Positions 7,651-18,253 of a stretch of 64,000 nucleotides of DNA are shown piece by piece (position 1 is the first letter of the stretch; every line of letters starts with the position of its first letter). The stretch is from NCBI RefSeq assembly GCF_017163705.1, contig NZ_JAFIWB010000007.1, positions 62,001 through 126,000 on the forward strand. The letters run 5' to 3'. Source of the DNA: Xanthomonas bonasiae (GTDB lineage Bacteria; Pseudomonadota; Gammaproteobacteria; Xanthomonadales; Xanthomonadaceae). The notes below the pieces were generated by a model. That model had not been told where the DNA came from. It saw nothing but the letters and a program-made list of their open reading frames with translations, and ran no database searches. The position numbers and the translations under genes are program-made.

Positions 7651-9012
7651 CTAACTCTCGCGCTCGCCCGCCAACAGCGCCAGCAAGCGGTCGCGCGGCA
7701 GCTTGCCCGTCTCATTGCGCGGCAAGGCATCGAGCTTGCGCAGGCGGCGCGGCAGGAACACCGGGTCCAGTTCGCGGCGCAATGCGTCCAGGATCGCGGC
7801 TTCGTCCAGGCTCGGCGCGACCACCACGGCGGCGATGCGGCCGACCGCCTGACCGGGTTCCGGCTCCAGTTGCAGCATCGCACCGTCGACCACGCCCGGC
7901 ACGGCCAGCAGGCGCCGGGTCAGGTCGGCCAGCGAGGCGCGCTTGCCGGCGATCTCCAGGAGGTCGGCCTGGCGGCCGCGCACCTGGAAGCGGCCGTCGG
8001 CGTCCACGTCCATCAGATCGGCCAGCAGCACCGGCTGCGGCAGGTGCGGCGCGTGCACCAGGGTGCCGTCCGGTTGCGGCGCCACGCGCACGCCGGGCAG
8101 CGGCGTCCACTGCGCCTCGCAGGCGGTGCGGCGGCTGGCGAACACGCAGGTTTCGGTGGAGCCGAACATTTCGCGCACCTGCCCGCCGAAGCGCGCCTCG
8201 GCGGCCGCGGCCAGTTCCTGCGCCAGCGGCGCGGTGGCCGAGACGATGCCGGCCAGCGGCGGCAGGGCGACGCCGGATTCGACCAGCGCACGCAGGTGCA
8301 CCGGCGTGGTCACCAGCAGCCGCGGCGCCGGCACCTGCGCCAGCGCGCGCGCCACGTCCTCGGGGAAGAACGGCCGCCCGGCATGCACCGCCAGCGGCGT
8401 CACCAGCGGCAGCAGGATCGACAGCTCCATGCCGTACATGTGCTGCGGCGGCACCGTCGCCACCACCTGCGGTACCGCGTCCGCCTCCCACAATCCGACC
8501 AGCGCCAGCAGATCCTGGCGGGTGCTGGTCAGGAAGTTGCCCCAGGTCTTGGGGTTGGGTTTCGGCGTGCCGGTGCTGCCGGACGTGAAGCCGATCGCGA
8601 CCAGCGCATCGGCCGCCAGTTGCGGCATGTCGCCGTCCAGGCTCGGCAACGGATCGGGCAGCTGCCAGTAGCGCGGCGGCGACTCGGCCAGCGCCAGGTC
8701 GCCCAGGCAATAGCTGTCGGCATGGCTGCGCTGCACCTCGGCGACTACTGCCGGCGCGCGCGAGGACGGCAGCAGCGAGGTCTGCCCGCGCAGCGCCACC
8801 GCGCAGAACGCGACCATGAACCGGTAGCGGTCCTCGCACAGGTTCAGCGCATGCCGGCCCGGCGGCAGCACCGCCGCCAGGCCGCGCACATGGCCGAGGA
8901 ACGTGGCCAGATCGATGTGCTGGCCGCCGGCGTAGGCCAGCGGGCGGTGCAGGTCGCCGACGGCAAGCGGATGCAGGAGCGGCGGGGAAACGGCGGACGA
9001 AGCGACAGGCAT
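7651..9012 (-). CDS. AMP-forming hydroxybenzoate:ACP ligase (XanA2-like)
   Basis: This 453-residue ANL-superfamily ligase shows the P-loop motif GFTSGSTGTPK, an FGSTET-type A5 motif and a C-terminal NETGKLPRD motif carrying the catalytic lysine. In X. campestris XanA2 activates 3-hydroxybenzoate with ATP and loads it on the pigment ACP; this gene is the obvious counterpart. The ATG at 9012 is preferred to an upstream in-frame start at 9105 because the extra residues are Arg/Pro-rich and unlike the family. It is convergent with the P-loop kinase gene and separated from the rest of the pigment cluster by it. The exact aryl substrate is inferred. Confidence 0.82.
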   Translation of the reverse strand: MPVASSAVSPPLLHPLAVGDLHRPLAYAGGQHIDLATFLGHVRGLAAVLPPGRHALNLCEDRYRFMVAFCAVALRGQTSLLPSSRAPAVVAEVQRSHADSYCLGDLALAESPPRYWQLPDPLPSLDGDMPQLAADALVAIGFTSGSTGTPKPNPKTWGNFLTSTRQDLLALVGLWEADAVPQVVATVPPQHMYGMELSILLPLVTPLAVHAGRPFFPEDVARALAQVPAPRLLVTTPVHLRALVESGVALPPLAGIVSATAPLAQELAAAAEARFGGQVREMFGSTETCVFASRRTACEAQWTPLPGVRVAPQPDGTLVHAPHLPQPVLLADLMDVDADGRFQVRGRQADLLEIAGKRASLADLTRRLLAVPGVVDGAMLQLEPEPGQAVGRIAAVVVAPSLDEAAILDALRRELDPVFLPRRLRKLDALPRNETGKLPRDRLLALLAGERES

Positions 9013-9157
9013 GCGTGGCGAAGGCTCGGCGGGCGACTGGCCCGCAACGGGCAGCGCGAATCGGTAGCTTGGCGGCCACCGCCGTCGCTGGCAAGCCGGG
9101 CGCACTGCCCACGCGATGGCGGCACGCCGCGCGCGCGCCGCGACTCCACCGAAGAAC

Positions 9158-10174
9158 TCAGTGGTGGTAGCCGCTGTCGGCCGTGATCTTGCCGCGGAAC
9201 ACCCGGTACGACCATGCGGTATAGCCCAGGATCACCGGCAACAGCACCACCAGCCCGGCCAGCACGAAGCCCTGCGAGGACGGCGGCGACGCCGCTTCCC
9301 AGATGGTCAGCCCCGGCGGCACGATGTTCGGCCAGATGCCCAGCACCAGCCCGAAGAAACCGAGCACGAAGAAGCACAGGGTCAGCACAAACGGGCGCGC
9401 GTCGCGGCCTTGCGCCATCGCCGCGCGCCACAGCGCGAACGCGTTGACCAGCACCAGCAGCGGCACCGGCGACAGCCACCAGAAATTGCCGCCGTGGAAC
9501 CAGCGCGCCATGATCCGCGAGTCCAGGAACGGCAGCCAGGCGCTGACCAGGCCCATGAACACCACCACCACCAGCACCAGCGGCCGGGTCAGCGAACGCG
9601 CGATGCGCTGCATCGGCCCTTCGGTCTTCAGGATCAGCCAGCTGCCGCCGAGCAGCGCATAGCCGAACACCACCGCCGCGCCGGTCAGCATCGAGAACGG
9701 GCTGAACCAGCCCAGCACGCCGCCGAGGTACTTGCCGCCCTGCAGCGGCATGCCCTCGACCAGCGCGCCGAGGATCACGCCCTGCCAGAACGCCGCGCAC
9801 AGCGAGCCCAGCGCGAACGCCCAGCCCCACAGGTACTTGGAGCGATGCGCCTTGAAGCGGAACTCGAACGCCACGCCGCGGAACACCAGTGCGATCAGCA
9901 TCAGCAGCACCGGCAGGTACAGCGCCGACAGGATCAGCGCATAGGCCTTGGGGAACGCCGCCAGCAGGCCGGCGCCGCCGAGCACCAGCCAGGTCTCGTT
10001 GCCGTCCCAGATCGGCGCGGCGGTGTTCATCATCAGGTCGAGCTGGTCCTCGTCCTCGGCGAACGGGGCGAGGATGCCCAGGCCGAGCACGAAGCCGTCC
10101 AGCAGCACGTACATCAGCACGCCGAACCCGATCACCCCGAACCAGATCACCGGCAGCACGGTGGCCATGTCCAT
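9158..10174 (-). CDS. cydB: Cytochrome bd-type quinol oxidase subunit II
   Basis: The product has 338 residues with about eight or nine membrane helices. Family landmarks are visible: WFGVIGFGVLMYVLLDGFVLG at the N-terminus, IWDGNETWLVLGG, and a C-terminal LGYTAWSYRVFRGK. It partners CydA in the bd/CIO quinol oxidase that reduces oxygen without pumping protons. The ATG at 10174 overlaps the cydA stop (TGATG), so the subunits are made in equal amounts. No small CydX-type ORF was recognised in the 145 bp downstream. Confidence 0.93.
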   Translation of the reverse strand: MDMATVLPVIWFGVIGFGVLMYVLLDGFVLGLGILAPFAEDEDQLDLMMNTAAPIWDGNETWLVLGGAGLLAAFPKAYALILSALYLPVLLMLIALVFRGVAFEFRFKAHRSKYLWGWAFALGSLCAAFWQGVILGALVEGMPLQGGKYLGGVLGWFSPFSMLTGAAVVFGYALLGGSWLILKTEGPMQRIARSLTRPLVLVVVVFMGLVSAWLPFLDSRIMARWFHGGNFWWLSPVPLLVLVNAFALWRAAMAQGRDARPFVLTLCFFVLGFFGLVLGIWPNIVPPGLTIWEAASPPSSQGFVLAGLVVLLPVILGYTAWSYRVFRGKITADSGYHH

Positions 10175-11574
10175 CAGCGTGTCTCCTCGAGATCGTCGCC
10201 GGCCGCCGAGATCGGCCGCGCCGGCGTCCTGTCGCCATCGTGCAGCTGCGGCTCGGGCTCGTGCGGCAGCGGCCCCTTGCGCAGCATCTTCAGGATGTAC
10301 CAGCCGCCGAAGCCGAACACGAAGGCGTAGGCGGCCACATACACGCCCAGCGACACCCACACCATCGCCGGGCTGATCGCGCTGACCGCATCGCGGGTGC
10401 GCAACAGCCCGTAGATCACGTATGGCTGGCGCCCGATCTCGGTGACGAACCAGCCGGCCAGCAAGGCCAAGAACCCGGCCGGCAGCATCGCGTTCCAGGC
10501 CACGTGCAGCCAGCGCCGGCGCAACAACGTGCCGCGCCACCAGAACCACAGCGACACGAAGGCCAGCAGCAGCATCGCCATGCCCAGGCCGACCATGATC
10601 CGGAACGCGTAGAACACCGGCTTCACCGGCGGCCGTTCGTCGGCGGGCACCGAGGTCAGCGGCGCGATCTCGCCGTCCAGGGTATGGGTCAGGATCAGGC
10701 TGCCCACGCGCGGAATCTTGACCTCGTAGTCGTTGCGCTCGGCCTGTTCGTTGGGCACCGCGAACAGCACCAGCGGCACGCCGGCGCCGGGCGCCTCGCC
10801 ATGCCAGTGCGCCTCCATCGCCGCCACCTTGATCGGCTGGTGCTCGAGCGTGTTCAGGCCATGCGCGTCGCCGGCGGCGATCTGCAGCGGCACCGCGATC
10901 GCGGCGAACGCCACCGCCAGCTTCAGCATCCGCCCCGCCACCTGCACGTGCACGCCACGGCGCAGGTACCAGCCGCTGACCCCGCCGATCACGAAGCAGG
11001 TGGTGATGAACGCGGCCAGCACCATGTGCGCCAGCCGGTACGGGAACGACGGATTGAAGATCACCTCGCGCCAGTGCGCCGGCTGGAACACGCCATCGAC
11101 GATGGCGTAGCCGGCCGGCGTGTGCAGCCAGCTGTTGGCCGACAGGATCCAGAAGGTGGAGATCAGCGTGCCCAGCGCGACCAGGCAGGTGGACAGGAAG
11201 TGCAGCTTCTCCGGCACCTTGCGCCAGCCGAACAGCATCACCCCGAGGAACGAGGCCTCCAGGAAGAACGCGGTCAGCACTTCGTAGCTGAGCAGCGGGC
11301 CGAGGATGTTGCCGGCGCGCTCGCTGAGCACCGACCAGTTGGTGCCGAACTGGAAGCTCATCACGATGCCGCTGACCACGCCCATGCCGAACGACACCGC
11401 GAAGATCTTCAGCCAGAAGAAATACAGGTCGCGCCACAGCGTGTCGCGGGTGCGCAGCCAGCGCCACTCCAGGAACGCCAGCCAGCTCGACAGGCCGATG
11501 GTGAAGGCCGGGAACAACACGTGGAAACTGATGACGAATCCGAACTGGATACGCGAGAGCAGCACTGCGTCCAT
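10174..11574 (-). CDS. cydA: Cytochrome bd/CIO quinol oxidase subunit I
   Basis: This 466-residue haem-binding subunit has haem ligand candidates H18 (VISFHVLFP) and H183 (YRLAHM), and the proton-path glutamates E98 and E106 in SYEVLTAFFLEASF. The GRQP motif reads GRQPYVIYG, with Tyr where most members have Trp. The quinol loop region is short, as in cyanide-insensitive (CioA) oxidases. The start at 11574 (MDAVLLSRIQFGF) aligns with the family; upstream in-frame codons run into a GGGATT-rich repeat. It is the first gene of cydAB. Confidence 0.93.
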   Translation of the reverse strand: MDAVLLSRIQFGFVISFHVLFPAFTIGLSSWLAFLEWRWLRTRDTLWRDLYFFWLKIFAVSFGMGVVSGIVMSFQFGTNWSVLSERAGNILGPLLSYEVLTAFFLEASFLGVMLFGWRKVPEKLHFLSTCLVALGTLISTFWILSANSWLHTPAGYAIVDGVFQPAHWREVIFNPSFPYRLAHMVLAAFITTCFVIGGVSGWYLRRGVHVQVAGRMLKLAVAFAAIAVPLQIAAGDAHGLNTLEHQPIKVAAMEAHWHGEAPGAGVPLVLFAVPNEQAERNDYEVKIPRVGSLILTHTLDGEIAPLTSVPADERPPVKPVFYAFRIMVGLGMAMLLLAFVSLWFWWRGTLLRRRWLHVAWNAMLPAGFLALLAGWFVTEIGRQPYVIYGLLRTRDAVSAISPAMVWVSLGVYVAAYAFVFGFGGWYILKMLRKGPLPHEPEPQLHDGDRTPARPISAAGDDLEETR

Positions 11575-11652
11575 GGACGTCGCTCGTGAAACCGTAACTG
11601 GCCGCCATTGTTGGCCCAGCCGGGCGAAATTGCGTGTGACGTCTTGTCGCAG

Positions 11653-11736
11653 GGCCGGGATTGGGGATTGGGGATTCGGGATTGGCAAAGCGAGAGGCCT
11701 CTGCGAATCCCCAATGCCGAATCCCCAATCCCGGCC
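11653..11736. repeat. GGGATT-rich inverted repeat between cydA and the S9 peptidase gene
   Basis: A left arm made of repeated GGGATTGG units (11653-11685) is followed after a spacer by the complementary ATCCCCAA units (11706-11734). Together they can form a long imperfect hairpin. A related run of TCCCGATTC units occurs at about 18825-18856, just after polA. This type of intergenic repeat is common in Xanthomonadaceae. It separates two divergent genes and may insulate their promoters. Confidence 0.75.
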
Positions 11737-11813
11737 GCCCCATGACCAACGGCGCAGTCGCCGCGCCATCGCGGCTGCTACCCTCCCCGCTTGCCCGTTC
11801 GTCCGGAATCCAG

Positions 11814-14195
11814 ATGCGTCGCGTAACCCTGTGCGTTGTGTTGCTGTCCCTGTCCTGCCTGGCGCCGCTGGCCGCCGCGCAGGAAACCGCCGCTCCGTTG
11901 ACGATCGAGCAGGCGATGGCCGATCCGGACTGGATCGGGCCGCCGGTCGAGGCCGCCTGGTGGGCCTGGGACGGGCGCCAGGTGCAGTACCAGCTCAAGC
12001 GCGCCGGCAGCCCGGTGCGCGACACCTACCGCCAGGGCGTCGATGGCGCCGCTGCGCAGCGCGTCGAGGACACCCAGCGCAGCACCCTGGATGCGGCCGA
12101 TCCGGTCTACGACGCGCGTCGCCAGCGCATGCTGTTCGTGCGCAACGGCGACGTGTTCCTGCGCGACCTGCGCAGCGGCGCGCTGACCCAGCTGACCCGC
12201 AGCAACGACGCCGCGGCGCGCCCGCAGTTCACCACCGACGGCGGCGCGCTGTGGCGGGTCGGCAACGACTGGTACCGCTGGAGCGCCGGCGGCGGCACGC
12301 TGCAGGCGGCGGTGCTCAAGGCCGACCGCGATCCCGACGCCGCGCCCAAGCCCGATGCGCTGCGCGAGCAGCAGCTGCGCACCCTGGAAACCCTGGCCCG
12401 CGATCGCGCGCAGCGCGACCTGGCGCGGCAGCAGGAGCAGGCCTGGCGGCGCGCCGACGGCAGCCGTGCGCCGGCGCCGGTGTACCTGGGCGAAGACGTG
12501 GCCATCGACGACAGCGCGCTGTCGCCGGACGGCCGCCACCTGCTGGTGGTGACCCACGCCAAGAGCGGCGACGAAGGCCGCGACGGCAAGATGCCCAAGT
12601 ACGTGACCGAATCGGGCTACGAGGAATTCCAGGAAACCCGCACCCGCGTCGGCCGCAACCCGCCGCTGGCGCAGACGCTGTGGCTGGTCGACGTGAGCGC
12701 CGGCAGCGCGCGCAAGCTCGACGTCGCCGCCCTGCCCGGCATCGACGCCGATCCGCTGGCGGCGCTGCGCAAGGCGGCCAAGCAGGAACCGCTGAAGGGG
12801 CCGCGCGCGATCCGCGTGGAGACCGACGGCGACGGCGCCGGTCCGGCGATCCACTGGAGCGACGACGGCCGCAATGTCGCGGTGATGCTGCGCGCAGTGG
12901 ACAACAAGGACCGCTGGATCGCCAGCGTCGACCTGGGCAAGGCCACCCTGCTCAACCGCCACCGTCTCACCGACGCGGCCTGGATCGGCTGGAGCTTCAA
13001 CGACTTCGGCTGGCTGGCGGACAACCAGACGCTGTGGCTGCTGTCCGAGCAATCCGGCTATGCGCACCTGTACACCCAGCGCGGCAACGACAAGCCGCGG
13101 CAACGCACCTCGGGCAAATGGGAAGTCTCCGCGCCGATCGCCACTGCCGACGGCCAGGGCTTCCTGTTCCTGTGCAACCGCAAGTGGCCGGGCGACTACG
13201 AAGTGTGCAAGCTCGACCTGCGCGACGACCGCGTCAGCGAACTGACCGCGCTCGACGGCGTGGAAGACTTCGCGCTGTCGCCGGACGGCCAGCAGCTGCT
13301 GGTGCGCTATTCGGGCAGCTACCTGCCGCCGCAGCTGGCGGTCGTGCCGGTGGCCGGCGGCAGCGCGCGCACCCTCACCGACACCCGCAGCGCCGCGTTC
13401 AAGGCGCGCGCCTGGATCCAGCCGCAGTACGTGCAGGTGCCGTCCAAGCACGGTGCCGGCGTGGTCTGGGGCAAGTACTACGGCCCGCAGCACCCCGAAC
13501 CCGGCAAGCGCTACCCGATCGTGATGTTCGTGCACGGCGCCGGCTACCTGCAGAACGTGTCGGCGCGCTACACCCCGTACTTCCGCGAGCAGATGTTCCA
13601 CAACCTGCTGGTGCAGAAGGGCTACGTGGTGCTCGACCTGGACTACCGCGCCAGCGCCGGCTACGGCCGCGACTGGCGCACCGCGATCTACCGCAACATG
13701 GGCCATCCGGAGCTGGAGGACTACCTGGACGGCCTGGACTGGCTGGTCGCCGACAAGCAGGGCGACCGCGACCGCGCCGGCATCTACGGCGGCTCCTACG
13801 GCGGCTTCATGACCTACATGGCGCTGTTCCGCAGCCCCGGCACGTTCAAGGCCGGCGCCGCGCTGCGCCCGGTCGGCGACTGGACCCAGTACAACCACGA
13901 ATACACCGCCAACATCCTCAACACCCCGGAGCTGGACCCGGAGGCCTACCGCGCCTCCTCGCCGATCGAATACGCCGCCGGCCTGCGCGACCACCTGCTG
14001 ATCGCCCACGGCATGGTCGACGACAACGTGTTCTTCCGCGATTCGGTGAGCATGAGCCAGAAGCTGATCGAGCTGCACAAGGACAACTGGGAGATCGCCC
14101 CGTACCCGCTGGAAAAGCACGGCTTCACCCGCGCCGATTCGTGGCTGGACGAATACAAGCGGGTGTTGAAGCTGTTCGAGCAGCAGTTGAAATAG
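11814..14195 (+). CDS. Secreted S9-family prolyl oligopeptidase/dipeptidyl peptidase
   Basis: The product has 793 residues with a signal peptide (MRRVTLCVVLLSLSCLAPLAAAQ). An N-terminal beta-propeller-like half of WD40-like strands (LSPDG repeats) precedes a C-terminal alpha/beta-hydrolase domain. The serine nucleophile is S661 in YGGSYGGF; the likely Asp is D736 in HGMVDDNVF and the His is H769 in EKHGF. The enzyme would cleave short peptides in the periplasm. The ATG at 11814 is chosen because the signal sequence starts there. The gene is divergent from cydA and does not appear to be in an operon. Confidence 0.9.
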   Translation: MRRVTLCVVLLSLSCLAPLAAAQETAAPLTIEQAMADPDWIGPPVEAAWWAWDGRQVQYQLKRAGSPVRDTYRQGVDGAAAQRVEDTQRSTLDAADPVYDARRQRMLFVRNGDVFLRDLRSGALTQLTRSNDAAARPQFTTDGGALWRVGNDWYRWSAGGGTLQAAVLKADRDPDAAPKPDALREQQLRTLETLARDRAQRDLARQQEQAWRRADGSRAPAPVYLGEDVAIDDSALSPDGRHLLVVTHAKSGDEGRDGKMPKYVTESGYEEFQETRTRVGRNPPLAQTLWLVDVSAGSARKLDVAALPGIDADPLAALRKAAKQEPLKGPRAIRVETDGDGAGPAIHWSDDGRNVAVMLRAVDNKDRWIASVDLGKATLLNRHRLTDAAWIGWSFNDFGWLADNQTLWLLSEQSGYAHLYTQRGNDKPRQRTSGKWEVSAPIATADGQGFLFLCNRKWPGDYEVCKLDLRDDRVSELTALDGVEDFALSPDGQQLLVRYSGSYLPPQLAVVPVAGGSARTLTDTRSAAFKARAWIQPQYVQVPSKHGAGVVWGKYYGPQHPEPGKRYPIVMFVHGAGYLQNVSARYTPYFREQMFHNLLVQKGYVVLDLDYRASAGYGRDWRTAIYRNMGHPELEDYLDGLDWLVADKQGDRDRAGIYGGSYGGFMTYMALFRSPGTFKAGAALRPVGDWTQYNHEYTANILNTPELDPEAYRASSPIEYAAGLRDHLLIAHGMVDDNVFFRDSVSMSQKLIELHKDNWEIAPYPLEKHGFTRADSWLDEYKRVLKLFEQQLK

Positions 14196-14213
14196 GTCTG
14201 CCTTTCGGCAAGC

Positions 14214-14290
14214 GGTCGCGGCTGAAGCCGCTCCTACAGGACTGCCTGCGGAACGCAGGGGCTGTTGTGGGAGCGCCTTCAGTCGCGACG
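14214..14290. repeat. Two REP-like GTAGGAGCGGC hairpin elements
   Basis: Copy one (14214-14239) reads GTCGCGGCTGAAGCCGCTCC then TACAGG; copy two (14265-14290) is a degenerate inverted copy with GGGAGCGCCTTCAGTCGCGA. Each can fold into a short hairpin through its CGGCTGAAGCCG core, and the pair is in opposite orientation. It lies just after the S9 peptidase stop and could serve as a transcription terminator or mRNA stabiliser. Related copies occur at 17.6, 22.6-22.9 and 45.1 kb. Confidence 0.85.
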
Positions 14291-14420
14291 AGCGAAGCGC
14301 CGGCTTGCCGCTGACCGGCGGGCGAAGGGGCACCGCTCGCTTGCGCCGGCAGCCACCCGCCCTATCCTTGCCGGACGCTTCGCGGCCCCCTCGTGCCGCC
14401 ACCCCATCGAAGGACCGCCG

Positions 14421-14984
14421 ATGCCACCCCCGCCCCTGCCCTCCGCACGCAACCCGATGATCGACACGATGGCGAAGATCTCGCTGGTGGTCGGCGTGGT
14501 CTGGCTGCTGTACGCGCTGTGCCAGGTGGCGGTGCTGGCGCTGCTGCCCGATGGCGCGCTGCAAGGGCTGTTCGCGCGCGTCGGCATCACGCCGCCGGCG
14601 CTGTGGCAATGGTGCCTGGACCACATGCTCGCGCTGTCGCTGCTGTCGGCATTGCTGGCGCTGCTGTTCAGCGCCTCCGCGTGGGGGCTGCAGCAACGGC
14701 GCGAATGGGCACGGCTGAGCTTCGTCGCCTTCCTGGTCGTCACCGGACTGGCCAACTTCGCCAGCCTGCCGCTGATGTGGCACTTCTTCGGCGCGATGCA
14801 CCAGATGCTGCCCAAGGCGCTGCTGCAGAGCGCCGACGGCGCGCAGTTGCTCGCTCAGCTGCAGTCCGGACGCATGATCAGCATGGCCACCGCCGCAGTG
14901 ACCTCCCTGGTCTTCGCCGCGCTGCATGGCTGGATCGTCTACCAGCTGTACCGGCCGGCGATCCGCGCCGAGTTCCGCAGCTGA
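14421..14984 (+). CDS. Hypothetical inner-membrane protein
   Basis: This 187-residue protein has four hydrophobic segments, at about residues 20-42, 62-90, 96-125 and 150-178, and no enzyme motif. The pattern of two helix pairs around a WARLSFVAFLVVTGLANF stretch resembles small uncharacterised Xanthomonas membrane proteins. AAGGA about 8 bp before the ATG supports this start. The next gene follows 40 bp later on the same strand, so the two may be co-transcribed. No function is recognised. Confidence 0.72.
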   Translation: MPPPPLPSARNPMIDTMAKISLVVGVVWLLYALCQVAVLALLPDGALQGLFARVGITPPALWQWCLDHMLALSLLSALLALLFSASAWGLQQRREWARLSFVAFLVVTGLANFASLPLMWHFFGAMHQMLPKALLQSADGAQLLAQLQSGRMISMATAAVTSLVFAALHGWIVYQLYRPAIRAEFRS

Positions 14985-15024
14985 TCCCACCCGCCGGCAT
15001 CGCCGGCTTCGAAAAGGATTTCCG

Positions 15025-16032
15025 ATGACATCGCATTGCCCCAGCCGCCGCTTCCTGGCCGGCGCCACCCTGTTCGCGCTGGCCTGGTTCGGCATCGCCG
15101 CCTGCGCCGCCGCCGCGCCCGCCGCCCCCGTCTGCGGGCTGTACGTGGACGGCGCGCAGAACGCGCTGTACCTGGAAAGCGCCGACAGCGCGCGGCTGGA
15201 ACCCGAGCAGGACACGCCGCGGCGCTTCCATCTGCAGCGCGAGGGCAACGCCTTGCAGCTGTTCGATCTGGCCAGCGGCCGCAGCGAGCGCTACACGCTG
15301 TCGGCGGACGCCGCGCAGGTCCGTGCGGCGGACGGCACCGTCTATCGGCGCGGCAGCAGCGCGCCCTGCGCCGCCTCCGTCCCGGCGGCGACAGCGGCGA
15401 TCGCGCAATGCCGCGCGGACCTGCCGGCCTGCGCGCAGCGGCTGGCGTCAGGCGACCAAGCGCAAGCCGCGGCGCTGTGCGGGCCGCAGTTGCCGTTCGC
15501 CTGCCGTGCGCTGCTCGATCCCGCAGCGACGGCGACCACCGCCCCCGACCAGGCCGGGGCTGCCGTGCAGCCCGAAGCCGTATGCCAGCGCAGCGCCTCC
15601 CCGCAGATCTGCACGGCGGCGGCGGAACGGCAGTGGGACGACGGCCAGTTCCTGCGCGCCAAGGCGCTGCTGGAACAGGCCTGCGCCCTGTCCGATCCGG
15701 TGGCCTGCGGCCGCACCACGGCACTGGAAGACGTGGACGCGGCGCTGCTGCAGTCGCCGCCGACCACGCGGCTGCCATGCGGCCGTTTCATCGCCCCCAT
15801 CGGCGACGCGATCAGCCTGCAGTTCGGCGCCGATGGCAGCGTGCGCGACGGCAACGGCAACGTGATGGAAGCGCGTCTGCAGGACGGGCAGGTCGCGCTG
15901 CGCCAGCAGGATGGACAGCCATGGCGGCTGCGTCCGCTCGGCGCGAAGCGGCTGCTCGGCCTGGATCGCGCGCACCGCTTCGTGGTGTTCTTCGGCGACG
16001 CGGCCGACCACTGCGGGGCCACGGCGCCCTAG
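15025..16032 (+). CDS. Hypothetical secreted cysteine-containing protein
   Basis: This 335-residue protein has a signal peptide (MTSHCPSRRFLAGATLFALA), possibly with a lipobox-like IAACA after it. The mature part has an N-terminal domain with CGLYVDGAQNALYLES and a C-terminal domain beginning LPCGRFIAP that looks like a repeat of the same small beta-rich unit. Between them is a Cys-rich Sel1-like stretch (CRADLPACAQRL, FLRAKALLEQACALSDPVACG). At least ten cysteines suggest disulphides. An AAAAGGA ribosome site precedes the ATG. Function is not recognised; a cell-surface or periplasmic role is likely. Confidence 0.68.
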   Translation: MTSHCPSRRFLAGATLFALAWFGIAACAAAAPAAPVCGLYVDGAQNALYLESADSARLEPEQDTPRRFHLQREGNALQLFDLASGRSERYTLSADAAQVRAADGTVYRRGSSAPCAASVPAATAAIAQCRADLPACAQRLASGDQAQAAALCGPQLPFACRALLDPAATATTAPDQAGAAVQPEAVCQRSASPQICTAAAERQWDDGQFLRAKALLEQACALSDPVACGRTTALEDVDAALLQSPPTTRLPCGRFIAPIGDAISLQFGADGSVRDGNGNVMEARLQDGQVALRQQDGQPWRLRPLGAKRLLGLDRAHRFVVFFGDAADHCGATAP

Positions 16033-17549
<1,517 letters not shown>

Positions 17550-17570
17550 TCGCGGCGACGCCGCCGCTTC

Positions 17571-17643
17571 CTGTAGGAGCGGCTTCAGCCGCGACCGGGC
17601 GTTACTGGGAAAGCCCCGGTCGCGGCTGAAGCCGCTCCTACAG
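17571..17643. terminator. Perfect 29-bp inverted REP pair between convergent genes
   Basis: The arms 17571-17599 and 17615-17643 are exact reverse complements over 29 bases (core GGAGCGGCTTCAGCCGCGAC) with a 15-base loop. The element lies between the stop of the DUF2164 gene and the stop of the convergent YetF-like gene, so it is well placed as a bidirectional terminator. There is no T-run, so termination would have to depend on the hairpin alone or on Rho. It belongs to the same repeat family as elements at 14.2, 22.6-22.9 and 45.1 kb. Confidence 0.75.
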
Positions 17644-17656
17644 GGGGTTACAGGGA

Positions 17657-18136
17657 TCAACCGTCCTTGGCGGTCAGGATGGTGATGTGGCCGTTGGTCT
17701 CCAGCAGCGCCAGGCGCACGTTGTCCAGGCCCGGGCAGCCCTGCTGGCGCATCGCCGCCTCGAAGTCGGCGTTGCTGACCAGTTCGCGGCGCAGCACCTG
17801 GCGGAACACATGGCCGTCGCGCGCCAGCACCACCGGCTCGCCTTCGATCAGGCGCTCGGCGCGATCGCTGCGCGAGGTGATCAGGCCGACCCCGAAGTTC
17901 AACGCGATCAGCGTCGCCGCCAGCAACAGGCCGCCGCCGAGCGAGGTGTCCTGGCCCAGCAGGGCGTTCTGCACCGCATTGCCGAGCAGCACGATCAGCA
18001 GCATGTCGAACGGTGTCAATTGCCCCATCGCGCGCTTGCCCGACACCCGCACCATGGTCAGCACCGCCACATACACCACCACCGCGCGAAAAATGAATTC
18101 CCACCACGGCATCGACAGATGAAAAAGATCGGGCAT
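17657..18136 (-). CDS. YetF-like DUF421 membrane protein
   Basis: The product has 159 residues. The N-terminus (MPDLFHLSMPWWEFIFRAVVVYVAVL) and three hydrophobic segments up to about residue 85 are followed by a cytoplasmic domain (ERLIEGEPVVLARDGHVF). This matches the DUF421/YetF family. LLIVLLGNAVQNALLG is a characteristic membrane stretch. The ATG at 18136 is favoured because upstream in-frame codons run through the sX13 terminator region. Function in Gram-negatives is unknown; some homologues are linked to stress or spore processes. Confidence 0.8.
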   Translation of the reverse strand: MPDLFHLSMPWWEFIFRAVVVYVAVLTMVRVSGKRAMGQLTPFDMLLIVLLGNAVQNALLGQDTSLGGGLLLAATLIALNFGVGLITSRSDRAERLIEGEPVVLARDGHVFRQVLRRELVSNADFEAAMRQQGCPGLDNVRLALLETNGHITILTAKDG

Positions 18137-18216
18137 CGCGCGGCTCGCAGGTTGGTGGTTGCGCCCCGGCGTGTGCCGGCGGCGATGGCGCTGAACTGGA
18201 TTTTTTCGCAGGCAAT

Positions 18217-18253
18217 AAAAAAGCCCCGCGGACCAGGGGGAGGTCGGCGGGGC
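18217..18253 (-). terminator. Rho-independent terminator of the sX13-like RNA
   Basis: GCCCCGC and GCGGGGC arms, extended by a GACC/GGUC inner helix around a C-rich loop, are followed on the minus strand by six U residues. It forms the third hairpin of the small RNA. Transcripts reading from polA (minus strand) would also meet it. Confidence 0.85.

Noticed and set aside
10175-12025. Upstream extension of cydB into a 955-codon frame
   Set aside because: It runs antisense-like across cydA in another frame and is Arg/Ala-rich. cydB starts clearly at 10174 by overlap with the cydA stop.
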